Below are positions 10,421-18,114 of a DNA stretch of 64,000 bases, piece after piece. The stretch is from an uncultured Pelagibacteraceae bacterium. Its GTDB lineage: Bacteria; Pseudomonadota; Alphaproteobacteria; Pelagibacterales; Pelagibacteraceae. The notes beneath the pieces are model-generated. The model did not search any database. It was not told where the DNA came from and saw only the letters and a program-made list of their open reading frames with translations. Each line of letters opens with the position of its first letter. Within the stretch, counting starts at the first letter, position 1. A program made the position numbers and the translations under genes. Location: assembly GCA_902617625.1 (NCBI GenBank), contig CACMXJ010000006.1, positions 1 through 64,000 of the forward strand, given 5' to 3'.

Positions 10421-11011
10421 TTAATCTTGTGAAAATTCTTTTAAAACTTTAAATAAAGCCTCAATGTCATCATTATTTGAATTTAAAACAGATGCAAATT
10501 CCTCTTTTTGAGTTCTAGCCAAACTAAGACCTTCTATAATTAAATCTCTAATTAGAGGGTTGTCTGGATTTTTAGTATATATCCTCCAATCTATATTTAT
10601 TTCAGGTCTTTCATTAGTAGCCTTTAAAATACTATTTACGATAGTATAGTTTTCGTTAAGTTTTTCTTTATTTCTAACGTCTATTTCTGGATTAGTATAT
10701 TCTGCTAGTCTGCTAGAAAAGCTTTTTAAAAAATACTCCTCAAATAATTCGGCATACCTTTTTTTATCTTGATCACTCAAAGATTTTCTTTTTTTTCCAA
10801 GAGTATAAAAACCAATTCCTCTAATATCCACAGTCTCTTTTGCGATTACCTTCAATTTTTCAATTTTTTTTTCTTTTGAAATATCTTCTCCAAGTAATTT
10901 AGATGCTCTATTAACAGTGGATTGAACAAAAATGTCGGGTTCTATAGAAAATGAATTGAATGTTATTGAAAAAAAAATAATTAAAAATGCTAAAAATTTT
11001 ATTTTCATCAT
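10421..11011 (-). CDS. mlaC: MlaC-type phospholipid-binding periplasmic protein
   Basis: This 196-residue protein resembles the MlaC/Ttg2D family, which carries phospholipids across the periplasm between the outer-membrane MlaA complex and an inner-membrane Mce-type ABC transporter. A signal peptide is visible at residues 1-23 (charged MMKIK, hydrophobic core, cut near SFS-IE). The body has the family RGIGFYTLGKKRKSLSDQDK and LFEEYFLKSFSSRL segments. It follows mlaA on the minus strand after 12 bases, as in other alphaproteobacteria. The MlaFEDB transporter genes are not in this window. Confidence 0.85.
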   Translation of the reverse strand: MMKIKFLAFLIIFFSITFNSFSIEPDIFVQSTVNRASKLLGEDISKEKKIEKLKVIAKETVDIRGIGFYTLGKKRKSLSDQDKKRYAELFEEYFLKSFSSRLAEYTNPEIDVRNKEKLNENYTIVNSILKATNERPEINIDWRIYTKNPDNPLIRDLIIEGLSLARTQKEEFASVLNSNNDDIEALFKVLKEFSQD

Positions 11012-11023
11012 TTTGTAATGAAA

Positions 11024-11812
11024 TTATTGTGTTTCTATTTCTTCCCAATCACTATCATCTTGAGTTTCAATAATTTTTTGACTATTCAAGATTCTTTGTT
11101 GTCTGTCTTGTAAATAAAGACTTTTTACAGATGCATAAAAATCAATTGAGTTTTTTTCTAAATTTTCAATTGAGTCGAAATTTTTAGCTCTAAAATCAAC
11201 TCCACTTGTAACTTTAGATGAATAATAATCTACATCTCTAAAGTATTGAGTGTCATTTCTTACAGTTACATTATACCAAGCATCACCACCAAAAAAGTTA
11301 GCCAGTGAAGCAACAGTATCTCTAGCAGTGCTAGGTCCTAATACTGGTAGCACCAAATAGCATCCTGGCCCCACTCCATGTACTGCAAGGCTTTGACCGT
11401 AATCTTCTTTTATGTATTCTTCAAATCCCAGGTATGACGCAGCATCGAATAAACCTAAAACCCCAACTGTCGTATTTATTATAAATCTTCCAGAATTTAT
11501 TACTGCCAAGGCAAACTCTCCTTGTAAAAGATTATTTGGAATTGTAACTAAATTACCAAGGTTATTTAATGAATTACTTACTCCAGTTTTTACTGGCGAG
11601 GGCATTAATCTATAAACACTTGCAACGGGTTTAAAGATAACTTTATCCAAACCTTGATTAAGTGCGAAAGAAGCTTTATTGAAAGTTTCTGAGCAGTCTT
11701 TTATTTCAGATGGTTCATTTTTTTTTAAAATTAAATCACCGTCAGAACTAGCGTGTAAATTTGAAACTAACGTAAAAGTTGTAATTATTATAACTATAAT
11801 TTTCTTAATCAT
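11024..11812 (-). CDS. mlaA: MlaA (VacJ) family protein without lipobox
   Basis: MlaA sits in the outer membrane and removes misplaced phospholipids from the outer leaflet. The 262-residue protein has the family core: a FNKASFALNQGLDKVIFKP opening, the NNLLQGEF segment, FIINTTVGVLGLFDAAS, and GVGPGCYLVLPVLGPSTARD. The N-terminus (1-21) is a signal peptide ending LHA-SS. No cysteine is at the cleavage site, whereas E. coli MlaA is a lipoprotein with a LVGC lipobox, so this copy may be a soluble or differently anchored form. It is divergent from the amidase gene across 65 bases. Confidence 0.88.
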   Translation of the reverse strand: MIKKIIVIIITTFTLVSNLHASSDGDLILKKNEPSEIKDCSETFNKASFALNQGLDKVIFKPVASVYRLMPSPVKTGVSNSLNNLGNLVTIPNNLLQGEFALAVINSGRFIINTTVGVLGLFDAASYLGFEEYIKEDYGQSLAVHGVGPGCYLVLPVLGPSTARDTVASLANFFGGDAWYNVTVRNDTQYFRDVDYYSSKVTSGVDFRAKNFDSIENLEKNSIDFYASVKSLYLQDRQQRILNSQKIIETQDDSDWEEIETQ

Positions 11813-11877
11813 TTTTGATCTTGTATATTACAATGAGAAACAAAATAAAATAAGAATTAATCAAAATTATAGCTTAA

Positions 11878-12609
11878 ATGTGGCTTAAAATAACAACTAA
11901 TTATTCTCCAAATTTTAATACACCTAAAAGACAAAAAAAAAACATCAAATATATAATTATCCATTACACAGGAATGAAAAATGAGATGTCAGCCTTAAAT
12001 AAATTGACTGATCATAAGTCAAAAGTAAGCGCTCATTACTTTATAAAAAAAGATGGTAAAATACTTAATTTAGTTCCAGACCTTTACGAGGCTTGGCATG
12101 CAGGAAAATCTAATTGGAAAAATATTCAATCTTTAAATCGATACTCAATTGGCATTGAAATACAAAATTCTGGCCATCAAAATTTTTATGAGAAATTCTC
12201 CATCAAGCAAATGAATTCAGTAAAAAAACTCTTAAGATTTTTGACGAAAAAATATAGTGTAAATTATAAAAATATTTTAGGGCATTCAGATGTTGCTCCT
12301 AATCGTAAAAAAGATCCAGGTGAAAAATTTCCTTGGAAAGAACTTGCAAAAGTTAAACTTGCACACTGGCATCAGTTAAATGAAAAAGATCTTGTTAAAT
12401 ATAGGCTTAAAAAAATTAATTTATTAGAAGAGAAAGAATTTTTTATCAATTTATACAAGATAGGGTATACAAAAGTTCAATCAAAAAGCTCTGTTGATAA
12501 AAAAAGACTTTTAGTCAAAGCTTTCCAACGAAGATTTCGACAAGGATTAGTCAATGGGATTTCTGACCAGGAATGCCTAATATTGAGTAAAAATTTAATA
12601 AAGTCCTAA
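11878..12609 (+). CDS. N-acetylmuramoyl-L-alanine amidase, AmiD/AmpD type
   Basis: This is a zinc amidase that cuts the bond between N-acetylmuramic acid and L-alanine in peptidoglycan or recycled muropeptides. The amidase_2 domain covers about residues 20-155 with zinc ligands His29 (IIIHYTG), His136 (LGHSDVAP) and Asp146 (KKDPG). A C-terminal segment (about 185-240, ending in GLVNGISDQEC) looks like a peptidoglycan-binding fold. No signal peptide is visible with this start, which favours a cytoplasmic recycling role, although a non-classical export route is possible. It is convergent with nothing and is followed by rnpB. Confidence 0.88.
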   Translation: MWLKITTNYSPNFNTPKRQKKNIKYIIIHYTGMKNEMSALNKLTDHKSKVSAHYFIKKDGKILNLVPDLYEAWHAGKSNWKNIQSLNRYSIGIEIQNSGHQNFYEKFSIKQMNSVKKLLRFLTKKYSVNYKNILGHSDVAPNRKKDPGEKFPWKELAKVKLAHWHQLNEKDLVKYRLKKINLLEEKEFFINLYKIGYTKVQSKSSVDKKRLLVKAFQRRFRQGLVNGISDQECLILSKNLIKS

Positions 12610-12619
12610 ATAATTATTG

Positions 12620-12647
12620 TTGAAAAAATTAAATTTAATAATAAATT
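12620..12647 (+). promoter_or_regulatory. Candidate rnpB promoter
   Basis: TTGAAA at 12620-12625 and TAAATT at 12642-12647 are 16 bases apart. Seven bases downstream of the -10 is 12654, exactly where the P1 helix of RNase P RNA begins. The -35 matches five of six consensus bases and the -10 four of six. Confidence 0.5.
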
Positions 12648-12653
12648 GTAATA

Positions 12654-13008
12654 GCCAGATAAACGACTTATCGCTTTAAGAAATTAAAGAGGAAAGTCCG
12701 GGCTCCGCAAGGATACAGTGCCAGGTAATACCTGGCGGGGGCAACCCTAGGGATAGTGCCACAGAAAATAAACCGCCATAACATGGCAAGGGTGAAAAGG
12801 TGTGGTAAGAGCACACCGGTTATATTGGTAACAATGAACGCTGGAAAACCCCACTGGGAGCAAGACTAAGTAGAGGTGACATTGTTGAAAAACTAAAAGC
12901 CATCCTTGGCTAGTCACCTGGGTTAGTCGCTTGAGTTTGGAAGTGATTTCAAACCTAGAGAAATGATAGGTTTAAATGACAGAACCCGGCTTATAGTTTA
13001 TCTGGCAG
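12654..13008 (+). ncRNA. rnpB: RNase P RNA, bacterial class A
   Basis: RNase P RNA is the catalytic component that matures tRNA 5' ends. The ends pair perfectly over 11 bases to form P1 (12654-12664 with 12996-13006). The universally conserved P4 strands are present: GAGGAAAGTCCGGGCT at about 12689-12704 and ACAGAACCCGGCTTATAG ending near 12996. The J11/12 motif region with ATAACATGGCAAGGGTG lies at about 12778-12794. No clear U-run terminator follows. It sits between the amidase gene and mraZ and should be transcribed from its own promoter. Confidence 0.97.
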
Positions 13009-13084
13009 ACTTTTCTAAATTTAACCATTAACAATTTATAAATAAATACTCTAATTTGCTTATCTAAGCCTTTAATTGTATCTA

Positions 13085-13113
13085 TTGACACTAAGGATAA
13101 AAACCCATATTAT
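13085..13113 (+). promoter_or_regulatory. Strong sigma70-type promoter of the mraZ cluster
   Basis: A perfect TTGACA (13085-13090) is followed after 17 bases by TATTAT (13108-13113), five of six matches to the -10. The predicted start near 13120 leaves a leader of about 37 bases before the mraZ ATG. It is the best-looking promoter in the window and probably drives mraZ-ftsZ and the mur/fts genes behind them. Confidence 0.75.
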
Positions 13114-13128
13114 CCCATTTATTCCCAT
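13104..13128 (-). promoter_or_regulatory. Three MraZ-box-like repeats over the mraZ promoter
   Basis: CCCAT occurs at 13104-13108, 13114-13118 and 13124-13128, an exact 10-bp period. Read on the minus strand these are ATGGG repeats, matching the TGGG-type direct repeats with 10-bp spacing that MraZ binds in E. coli and other bacteria. The first repeat overlaps the start of the -10 and the third lies just past the predicted start site, so bound MraZ would block the promoter. This points to autorepression. Confidence 0.75.
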
Positions 13129-13156
13129 AACACGGGAATAAGGGATTTTATGGTTT

Positions 13157-13612
13157 ATGTTTTTATCTACTTACGAAAACAAAATAGACAAAAAAGGAAG
13201 GGTGTCGGTGCCGGCAAGCTTTAGATCTTATTTATCTAATTTAGGATACAATGGAGTAATTTGTTATCCCTCATTTAATAATCAATCAATAGAGGCATGG
13301 CCACAAGATAGAATTGAAAAAATTTCAAATTCAATAGACTCTTTAAATCCTTTTGAGGAAAAAAGAGATTATTTCGCTACATCAATATTATCAGAAAGCA
13401 TTAATTTACAATTTGATGGTGAAGGAAGAATTTCACTTACAGCAAAATTATTAAAACATGCAAAAATTAAAAATAGCATGGTGTTTGTTGGTCAAGGTAA
13501 GACTTTTCAGATATGGGAACCAACAATTTTTGAAAAATTTAAGGTCACTGCAAGAAAAAAAGCAAATTTAAGTCGTGCAAGTCTTAAATGGGAGAGCCAA
13601 TTAAATAAATAA
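13157..13612 (+). CDS. mraZ: Transcriptional regulator MraZ
   Basis: MraZ is a ring-forming DNA-binding protein of the AbrB-like swapped-hairpin fold that controls the division and cell wall cluster. The 151-residue protein contains two MraZ domains: the first with YENKIDKKGRVSVPASFR at residues 6-23, the second with FDGEGRISLT at about 88-97, each carrying the family DxxGR loop. Upstream repeats at 13104-13128 are its likely operator. The ATG at 13157 has no strong ribosome binding site. ftsZ starts 21 bases after the stop, where rsmH would be expected. Confidence 0.96.
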   Translation: MFLSTYENKIDKKGRVSVPASFRSYLSNLGYNGVICYPSFNNQSIEAWPQDRIEKISNSIDSLNPFEEKRDYFATSILSESINLQFDGEGRISLTAKLLKHAKIKNSMVFVGQGKTFQIWEPTIFEKFKVTARKKANLSRASLKWESQLNK

Positions 13613-13633
13613 AAAAAAGAGGGGGATAACAAA

Positions 13634-15100
13634 ATGACAATTAACTTTAAAACTCCAGAGATTAGAGAGTTACAACCAAGACTTTTGGTAATGGGAGTGG
13701 GTGGAGCAGGTGGAAATGCAATAAATGAAATGATTGAAAATGGAATGCAAGGTGTTGAATTCATTGCTGTTAATACTGACGCACAAGATTTAAAACATAG
13801 CAAAGCAAAATCAAAAATTCAAATTGGCTTAAATTTAACTAAAGGTCTCGGTGCAGGTGCAAAAATTGATATAGGTCAAGCTGCAGCCGATGAATCTTTA
13901 AATGATATCGTTAACGTTTTACAAGGTGCAAATATGGTTTTTATAGCTGCCGGAATGGGTGGTGGAACAGGAACTGGTGCTGCACATGTAATAGCAAGAG
14001 CTGCAAAAGAATTAAATATTTTAACTGTTGGAGTAGTGACATTACCATTCTTATATGAGGGTCCTTCAAGAATGAGAAGAGCCCAAATTGGTCTTGAGGA
14101 ATTAAGAAAACACGTAGATACCATAATAGTAATTCCCAATCAAAATTTATTTAAGATAGCAAATGAACAAACTACATTTGAAGAGTCTTTCAATCTATCA
14201 AATAATGTTTTAATGCATGGAGTTCAAAGTGTTACAGACCTGATGGTAAGACCTGGGATCATCAATTTAGATTTTGCTGATGTTGAGACAGTTATGGCAT
14301 CTATGGGTAAAGCTATGATGGGGACAGGAGAAGCTGAAGGCGAGGGAAGATCTATGAAAGCCACAGAAATGGCAATTAGCAATCCTTTAATTGATGACTA
14401 TACTCTCAAAGGCGCAAAGGGATTACTTGTTAATATCACAGGCGGTAAAGATCTTAAATTATTTGAAGTTGATGAAGTAGTTAACAAAATAAGATCTGAG
14501 GTTGAGGCTGACGCTGAAGTTATTATAGGTGCAATAACCGACCCATCTCTTGAAGGTAAAATAAGAGTATCAATTGTTGCAACTGCTTTAGATGGACAAC
14601 AACCTGAAACAAAATCAGTTATCAATATGGTCCACAGAATTCAAAATAGAAATCCTGGATATTCTGATTTCTCGAATCTAGGCTCTAACACTTCTTTTAA
14701 TTTTTCAACTAGCACCCCTATCTCAAGTGGTGCCAATGCATTAAAATTAGAGAATGAAGTATCAAACGAAAATATTAGTGAAAATATTCTGAGTGATAAT
14801 ATTAATCAAATTAATGACCAATATCATGAGGAATTATTAAAAAACCAACAAGTTGAAAGCTTGGTTGAAAACACCAATGAGGATGTGGAAGGTTCTTTCA
14901 CTCAAGAGGCTATTGATGAATCAACCAATGAAGTTGAGATAAATAATGATCTCAAAGAGTTTGGAGTAGATAGTGACGCGCCAGACTTATTTAGCTCTGA
15001 AAACGAGACCTCTTCAACAGAAAATCTGTTGTCGCAAGAAAATGAGGATGAAGAGGATGATTTAGAGATACCAGCATTTTTAAGAAGACAAAAAAATTAA
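13634..15100 (+). CDS. ftsZ: Cell division protein FtsZ
   Basis: FtsZ is the tubulin-like GTPase that forms the division ring. The tubulin signature GGGTGTG is at residues 109-115 and the T7 loop [10 protein letters not shown] near 210. After the globular core (to about 325) comes a long acidic, Asn/Glu-rich linker, then the conserved tail EIPAFLRRQ at 479-487 that normally binds FtsA and other partners. A good ribosome binding site (GAGGGGG, 13620-13626) lies upstream. Its position between mraZ and rsmH is unusual; in most bacteria ftsZ follows ftsA near the other end of this cluster. Confidence 0.98.
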   Translation: MTINFKTPEIRELQPRLLVMGVGGAGGNAINEMIENGMQGVEFIAVNTDAQDLKHSKAKSKIQIGLNLTKGLGAGAKIDIGQAAADESLNDIVNVLQGANMVFIAAGMGGGTGTGAAHVIARAAKELNILTVGVVTLPFLYEGPSRMRRAQIGLEELRKHVDTIIVIPNQNLFKIANEQTTFEESFNLSNNVLMHGVQSVTDLMVRPGIINLDFADVETVMASMGKAMMGTGEAEGEGRSMKATEMAISNPLIDDYTLKGAKGLLVNITGGKDLKLFEVDEVVNKIRSEVEADAEVIIGAITDPSLEGKIRVSIVATALDGQQPETKSVINMVHRIQNRNPGYSDFSNLGSNTSFNFSTSTPISSGANALKLENEVSNENISENILSDNINQINDQYHEELLKNQQVESLVENTNEDVEGSFTQEAIDESTNEVEINNDLKEFGVDSDAPDLFSSENETSSTENLLSQENEDEEDDLEIPAFLRRQKN

Positions 15101-15118
15101 TGGTCTTCGTAAAAATAA

Positions 15119-16129
15119 ATGGAAGCCACCATAGTACAGGATAAAAAAAAACATTATCCGGTACTGCTAAAAGAAATTATTAGCATTATTTCCCCTCAAT
15201 ATGGTGGCACATTTATCGATTGCACTTTTGGTCAAGGCGGTTACACTCGAGAAATTCTTAGAAATAATGACAACAAAGTAATTGGTTTTGACAGAGACTC
15301 TGAAAGCTTAAAAGCCGCAAAAGAAATTGAAAAAGAATTTCCAGATCGATTTATTTTTAAGAATTTAAATTTTAGTAAATTAGGAAATTTAAAACTCAAA
15401 AATGAAAATGTAAGAGGTGTAATATTTGATTTAGGTTATTCATTCACACAGATAAAAGATTTAAAAAAAGGATTATCTTTTAGTTCTAGCGGTTCGTTGG
15501 ATATGAGGATGGGTTTAAATGAATTTTCAGCTAAGGAAGCAATAAATAAATTAGATGGAAAAAGCCTTATTAAAATTTTCAAATTTTTTGGCGACGAGAG
15601 AGACGCAAAATTAATCGTTAAGAATATTCTTAAAGACAGATTGTTAAAAGAAATAGATACCCCTCATCTAGTAAAAATTATTGAAAAATCAAAAAAAAGA
15701 AATAATAAAAAAATTCATCCTGCAACTAAAGTTTTTCAAGCATTAAGAATATTTGTCAATAAAGAAATAAGTGAGTTAATTCATGGAATGATCCATGCAG
15801 CTAAAGTTTTAAAAAAAGATGGTCTTTTGGTTGTTGTAACTTTTCATTCTTTAGAGGATAAAATTGTAAAATATTTTTTTAGAAGTCTCTCGGAACATAA
15901 AAGTGTATCTAGATACCAACCTGAAGAAATACACGAAGAAATCTTATTTAAATTACATCAAAAAAAACCAATAGTGCCATCAAATCGAGAATTAAAAGAA
16001 AATTTTCCCTCTAGGTCTGCAAAATTAAGGTGCTTAATAAAAAAAGAAAATTTTTATGATTTTAAAACCGATATTTTAGACAAATTTAAAGATTTGATAG
16101 AAATTGAAAATCTCGGACTTGAATTATGA
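15119..16129 (+). CDS. rsmH: 16S rRNA m4C1402 methyltransferase
   Basis: RsmH (MraW) N4-methylates C1402 of 16S rRNA using S-adenosylmethionine. The 336-residue protein has the N-terminal HYPVLLKEI motif, the SAM loop [10 protein letters not shown] at 34-43, the DLGYS motif, LDMRMG near 123-128, and the [14 protein letters not shown] block near the C-terminus. It overlaps ftsL by four bases (ATGA-type overlap), which suggests translational coupling. Confidence 0.97.
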   Translation: MEATIVQDKKKHYPVLLKEIISIISPQYGGTFIDCTFGQGGYTREILRNNDNKVIGFDRDSESLKAAKEIEKEFPDRFIFKNLNFSKLGNLKLKNENVRGVIFDLGYSFTQIKDLKKGLSFSSSGSLDMRMGLNEFSAKEAINKLDGKSLIKIFKFFGDERDAKLIVKNILKDRLLKEIDTPHLVKIIEKSKKRNNKKIHPATKVFQALRIFVNKEISELIHGMIHAAKVLKKDGLLVVVTFHSLEDKIVKYFFRSLSEHKSVSRYQPEEIHEEILFKLHQKKPIVPSNRELKENFPSRSAKLRCLIKKENFYDFKTDILDKFKDLIEIENLGLEL

Positions 16130-16437
16130 AAAAAATTCTAACTATTAGTTTAATTTTTTCACTTATTGTAATTACATCTTTTATAAAAAATTCTACAAAG
16201 AAAATTGATGAAGAATTGTTCAGTTTAAAAGAGAATATATCAGATTTAAATTCAGAATTAGAAAATGTAAAACTTGAATTCGATTATCTAAGCTCCCCAG
16301 AAAAACTGATTAGTTATCAAAATCTTTATTTTGAAAATAAATTAACCCAAAAGAGTATAAATGAAATTGGAATTATTGACTTCACGAGAGAAAAAATTCT
16401 TACAAATGATGTCAAAATTATAGATAGCGAAAAATAA
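16126..16437 (+). CDS. ftsL: FtsL-like division protein
   Basis: This 103-residue protein has one N-terminal membrane helix (about 4-20) followed by a heptad-like periplasmic helix rich in Leu, Glu and Asn, and the SSPEKL motif near 65-70 that is typical of alphaproteobacterial FtsL. FtsL forms a complex with FtsQ and FtsB and activates FtsWI. Sequence conservation in this family is low, so the call rests on size, topology and its place between rsmH and ftsI. Confidence 0.8.
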   Translation: MKKILTISLIFSLIVITSFIKNSTKKIDEELFSLKENISDLNSELENVKLEFDYLSSPEKLISYQNLYFENKLTQKSINEIGIIDFTREKILTNDVKIIDSEK

Positions 16438-16441
16438 TATT

Positions 16442-18112
16442 ATGAAGTTTATTCTCCAAGAAAACAAAGAAGAATTTGAATTTAAAAGTGACAAAAAAAA
16501 CTTTGATATTAAGTTTAATAGAGTTGCATTTATTTTTTTTATTTTTTTTTTAATTTCTTTAATTTATTGTATTCATCTTACTCATCTGGGATCAAGAGAT
16601 TTTAATTCCAATATTTCAAAGAATTATGGCTCTTTTAAAAAAATTCAGAGAGCAAATATCTTAGATCGAAACAATCATTTTTTAGCAAAAACTGTTAATT
16701 CTATTGATATTGGAATAAATCCAGTTGAAGCGATAGATAAAAAAAAATTGCTACTTAATCTAAAATATATTTTTCCCGATAAAGATTTTGAATTTATTAA
16801 TTCAAAACTTTCAAAAGATAAATTTTTTTGGTTTGAAAAAAAAATTTCAGAGGAGAACTATGAGAAAATTATGATGTTGGGTGATAAATCAATAAAACCA
16901 CACGAAAATCTTATAAGAGTTTATCCACAAAAAAATTTATTTAGTCATATAATAGGACAAATAGATGATGATAACCTAGGGATTTCTGGGTTAGAGAAAT
17001 CATTAGATGTAGATTTAAAAAAAAAAAATAAGTCTATTCAACTTACTGTCGATAAAGATATTCAGTTCCTGATAAGAGAAGAGTTAATAAGGTTTAATAA
17101 AATATTTAAAACTAAAGGTAGTGCCTCAATTTTAATGGATATTAATAATGGTGAGATATTATCGATTATTTCGCTGCCTGATTTTGACCCTAATCAAAGA
17201 GAAAATATTACAGATTTGAATTATATTAATAGAGCAACTAAAGGTGTTTATGAATTAGGTTCTGTTTTTAAAACTTTTACCTTGGCAGCAGCCTTAAATG
17301 AAAAGATAATAGAACCAACTACTGAATTTAAAAATTTAGAAAGAAGTATTACCTGTGGAAAAAATAAAATAAGTGAATATGATAAAAAAATTCCCTCCGA
17401 CCTAACTGCTGAAGAAATACTAATCCGCTCAGGCAACATAGGTTCAGTAAGAATCGGCCAAGCAATTGGGATTGAAAAATATAAAAAATTTTTAAATGAT
17501 CTCGACTTAATTAACTCAATACAATTTGACATAGAGGAAATGGGTAAACCAATATCCTTTAATTGGGGAAAATGTAAGCTTGCAACAACTTCATATGGAC
17601 ATGGAATAACTACTACAATTTTACAATTAACTAGCGCTTACTCTACTATTGCTAACGGTGGTTTTAGGATCAATCCAACTCTTATAAAAAAAGAAAAATA
17701 TGTTAAAGGAGAAAGAATTTTAGAGGAAAATGTTTCATCAAATCTTGTTTCAATATTAAGAAAAATTGTAACTACAAAAGAAGGTACAGCAACTCTAGCT
17801 AATGTAGAAGGTTATGAGGTTGCAGGGAAAACTGGTACCGCAGAAAAAATTTTAGAGGGTGGATATTCCCGAAAAAAAATTAATACTTTTGCTTCAGTAT
17901 TTCCAGCCTCAAATCCCAAGTATAGCTTAGTTGTGATGTTGGATGAGCCTAAAACAAATAGTGAGTACGTTTATAATTATAGAGATGGATCAGGAATAAA
18001 ATACAAAGGAACTCCTTTTAATACTGCGGGGTGGACTTCAGTTGAAGTTGTTGGTCAAATTATAGAAAAGATTGGGCCTATTTTAGCCACAAAATACGCG
18101 CAAATTAATTAA
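16442..18112 (+). CDS. ftsI: Septal transpeptidase FtsI (PBP3)
   Basis: FtsI crosslinks septal peptidoglycan. The 556-residue protein has a membrane helix near residues 27-48, a pedestal domain beginning RANILDRN, and a class B transpeptidase domain with Ser274-Val-Phe-Lys277, the SGN motif in IRSGNIGSV (about 331), and KTG at 463-465. Its start lies five bases after the ftsL stop. It would act with FtsW, encoded downstream. Confidence 0.97.
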   Translation: MKFILQENKEEFEFKSDKKNFDIKFNRVAFIFFIFFLISLIYCIHLTHLGSRDFNSNISKNYGSFKKIQRANILDRNNHFLAKTVNSIDIGINPVEAIDKKKLLLNLKYIFPDKDFEFINSKLSKDKFFWFEKKISEENYEKIMMLGDKSIKPHENLIRVYPQKNLFSHIIGQIDDDNLGISGLEKSLDVDLKKKNKSIQLTVDKDIQFLIREELIRFNKIFKTKGSASILMDINNGEILSIISLPDFDPNQRENITDLNYINRATKGVYELGSVFKTFTLAAALNEKIIEPTTEFKNLERSITCGKNKISEYDKKIPSDLTAEEILIRSGNIGSVRIGQAIGIEKYKKFLNDLDLINSIQFDIEEMGKPISFNWGKCKLATTSYGHGITTTILQLTSAYSTIANGGFRINPTLIKKEKYVKGERILEENVSSNLVSILRKIVTTKEGTATLANVEGYEVAGKTGTAEKILEGGYSRKKINTFASVFPASNPKYSLVVMLDEPKTNSEYVYNYRDGSGIKYKGTPFNTAGWTSVEVVGQIIEKIGPILATKYAQIN

Positions 18113-18114
18113 CA

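Noticed and set aside
13134-13144. GGGAATAAGGG on the plus strand as a fourth MraZ box
   Set aside because: The two GGG runs are 8 bases apart and out of phase with the 10-bp repeats.
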